A DNA stretch of 64,000 nucleotides. Source: Streptomyces endophytica. Lineage in GTDB: Bacteria > Actinomycetota > Actinomycetes > Streptomycetales > Streptomycetaceae. Where the stretch lies: positions 5,580,001 to 5,644,000 of the forward strand of contig NZ_CP110636.1 of the NCBI RefSeq assembly GCF_026153355.1, given 5' to 3'. The position numbers and the translations under genes were made by a program. Under the pieces are notes generated by a model. The model saw nothing but the letters and a program-made list of their open reading frames with translations, was not told the DNA's origin and ran no database searches. Position 1 is the stretch's first letter. Each line of letters opens with the position of its first letter. Of this stretch, positions 63,020 to 64,000 are shown in pieces.

Positions 63020-64000
63020 TCACCTCCCGGGGGAATTGTCCCGGAGGCCGGTCCCCGCGGCATGCGGGGCGGCGGCCGGGTCCGCGCAGCGGACGTCGCG
63101 GGCCGGGCGGCGGCCGGTGGTGAGGAAGGTGGTGACCGTACGGTCGCCGCAGGCGGTGCCGTTGGCGAGGTAGGCGCCGTGGCCGCCGTGGTCGAGGGCG
63201 ACCAGACGGGCGCGGTCACCGAGGGCCTGCCGCATCTTCAGGGCACCGAAGTAGGGGGTGGAGGGGTCCCGGAGGTTCTGCAGCATCAGGATGTTGGACG
63301 GTCCGTCGTCGGTGATCCGGGTGGGCCGGGGGTCCGGCGCGTCCTTCCAGAAGGAGCAGGGCGTGATGTTCGCCGGCATGCCGGCGGTGAGCGGGTGGCG
63401 GGCCCGGTCGGCGGCGACCGCGCGCCGGTGGGCGGGGACCGATGCCGGCCAGCGCACGTCGTTGCAGAGGGTCGCCATGATGGCGGTGGCGTCGGTGTCG
63501 GGCATCGGCCGGGCGAGGTCGGGGGCAGGTCCGGGCGGGCGGCCGGGTCCTGGGCCTGCTGGACGAGCCGGGCCAGCGGTGCGAAGGAGGCGTCGTTGTA
63601 GAGGGCGTTCTGCAGCGCCTGCCGCAGCATGTTGCCGGTCAGTGGCACGGACTCGGTGGTGGATTCCCTGGGCGCGCGGTCCAGCTTCGCGGCCAGTGCG
63701 AGGAACAGCGGGCGGACCTCTTCGGGTCGGGCGGCCAGCCGCAGGCCGTCCTTGTCGCGGGCCGGGTCGGCGGCCCAGGCGGCGAAGTCGGGGAACCGGT
63801 CGTCCGCGGCGGCCGACATGTTCGCCAGCCAGCCCCGCTCGACCCGCGCCGGGTCGGGGTCGCCGCTGCTGTCCAGCACCCAACGGTCGGTGTGCTGCGG
63901 GTACTTCTGGGCGTAGACGGCGCCCACGTACGTCCCGTAGGAGACGCCCCAGGCCGAGAGTTTCCGCTCGCCGAGCGCCTGCCGGAAGCGGTCGATGTCG
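63020..64000 (-). pseudogene. Tripeptidyl aminopeptidase-type alpha/beta hydrolase, frameshifted, 5' end outside the window
   Basis: An exported S33-type peptidase whose N-terminus lies beyond 64000. The nucleophile elbow GVSYGTYVGAVYAQ is visible near 63930, VLDSSGDPDP follows, and the C-terminal TAP-like domain ends with the His in LDHGGHGAYL. Near 63521-63526 one base is missing in a G run and the family sequence continues in another frame (LARPMPDTDATAIMATLCND). It could process secreted proteins by releasing tripeptides. The pattern fits an assembly indel. Confidence 0.85.

Overview
The window is a piece of a Streptomyces-type chromosome. Base composition is very GC-rich, there are many GTG and TTG starts, and the gene families are typical of the genus: tandem CNNM/CorC proteins, MocR and ROK regulators, a Ser/Thr kinase, Tat-exported PhoD, a clpP3-like protease and F420-type oxidoreductases. 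The urease-biotin-purB order resembles, from memory, a core region of the S. coelicolor chromosome. Nearly every stretch is chromosomal housekeeping or metabolism. The exception is about 6.6-18 kb, an accessory block with lower-GC gaps, RiPP genes and a decayed kinase.

Layout. 0-5 kb: urease operon on the minus strand (ureA-ureB-ureC-ureF-ureG-ureD), with single-base frameshifts in ureB and ureC and possibly ureD. 5-6.6 kb: secreted M28 aminopeptidase and a solitary Phd-type antitoxin. 7.6-10.1 kb: a 26-residue peptide gene ending AWYFWY, then two overlapping cytochrome P450 genes; this looks like an atropopeptide (tryptorubin-like) cluster. 11.1-15.1 kb: a second RiPP-like operon with a GT4 glycosyltransferase fused to a partner-like C-terminal region, a 70-residue precursor ending in a CxxCxxCxxC motif, a DUF692/MNIO iron oxygenase and its partner protein. 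15.3-18.2 kb: PLP gamma-lyase/synthase with a divergent Lrp regulator, then a histidine kinase remnant. 18.2-21.4 kb: clpP3-like gene, a c-di-AMP (ydaO) riboswitch with a Crp-like site ahead of an NlpC/P60 hydrolase, a GNAT protein and an anti-sigma-like ATPase. 21.6-26.2 kb: biotin genes bioF (divergent) and bioB-bioA-bioD.

26-34.7 kb: a secreted protein, two methyltransferases, a toxin-antitoxin pair with a palindromic operator, APC permease, LLM oxidoreductase, GNAT and two CNNM/CorC genes. 34.7-35.25 kb: a complex element of about 58-bp tandem units repeated in inverted orientation around a hairpin. 35.3-45.6 kb: SGNH hydrolase, kinase/solute-binding fusion, purB, mug-type glycosylase, phosphoesterase-MFS-propeller operon and a two-component system. 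46-52 kb: ROK and GntR regulators, an in-frame EamA/ECF-sigma fusion and a divergent MocR regulator. 52-58 kb: phoD with a PHO box, an ACT-GNAT fusion, DUF885 protease, rhodanese and Lrp. 58-64 kb: sbcC-sbcD and a tripeptidyl aminopeptidase cut by the window end.

Several otherwise well-conserved genes (ureB, ureC twice, sbcD, the aminopeptidase) are each broken by one missing base, mostly in G/C runs. That pattern suggests assembly indels more than biological decay. The histidine kinase at 17.3-17.9 kb lacks a whole internal segment and looks truly decayed. The two adjacent RiPP systems are the most novel content.
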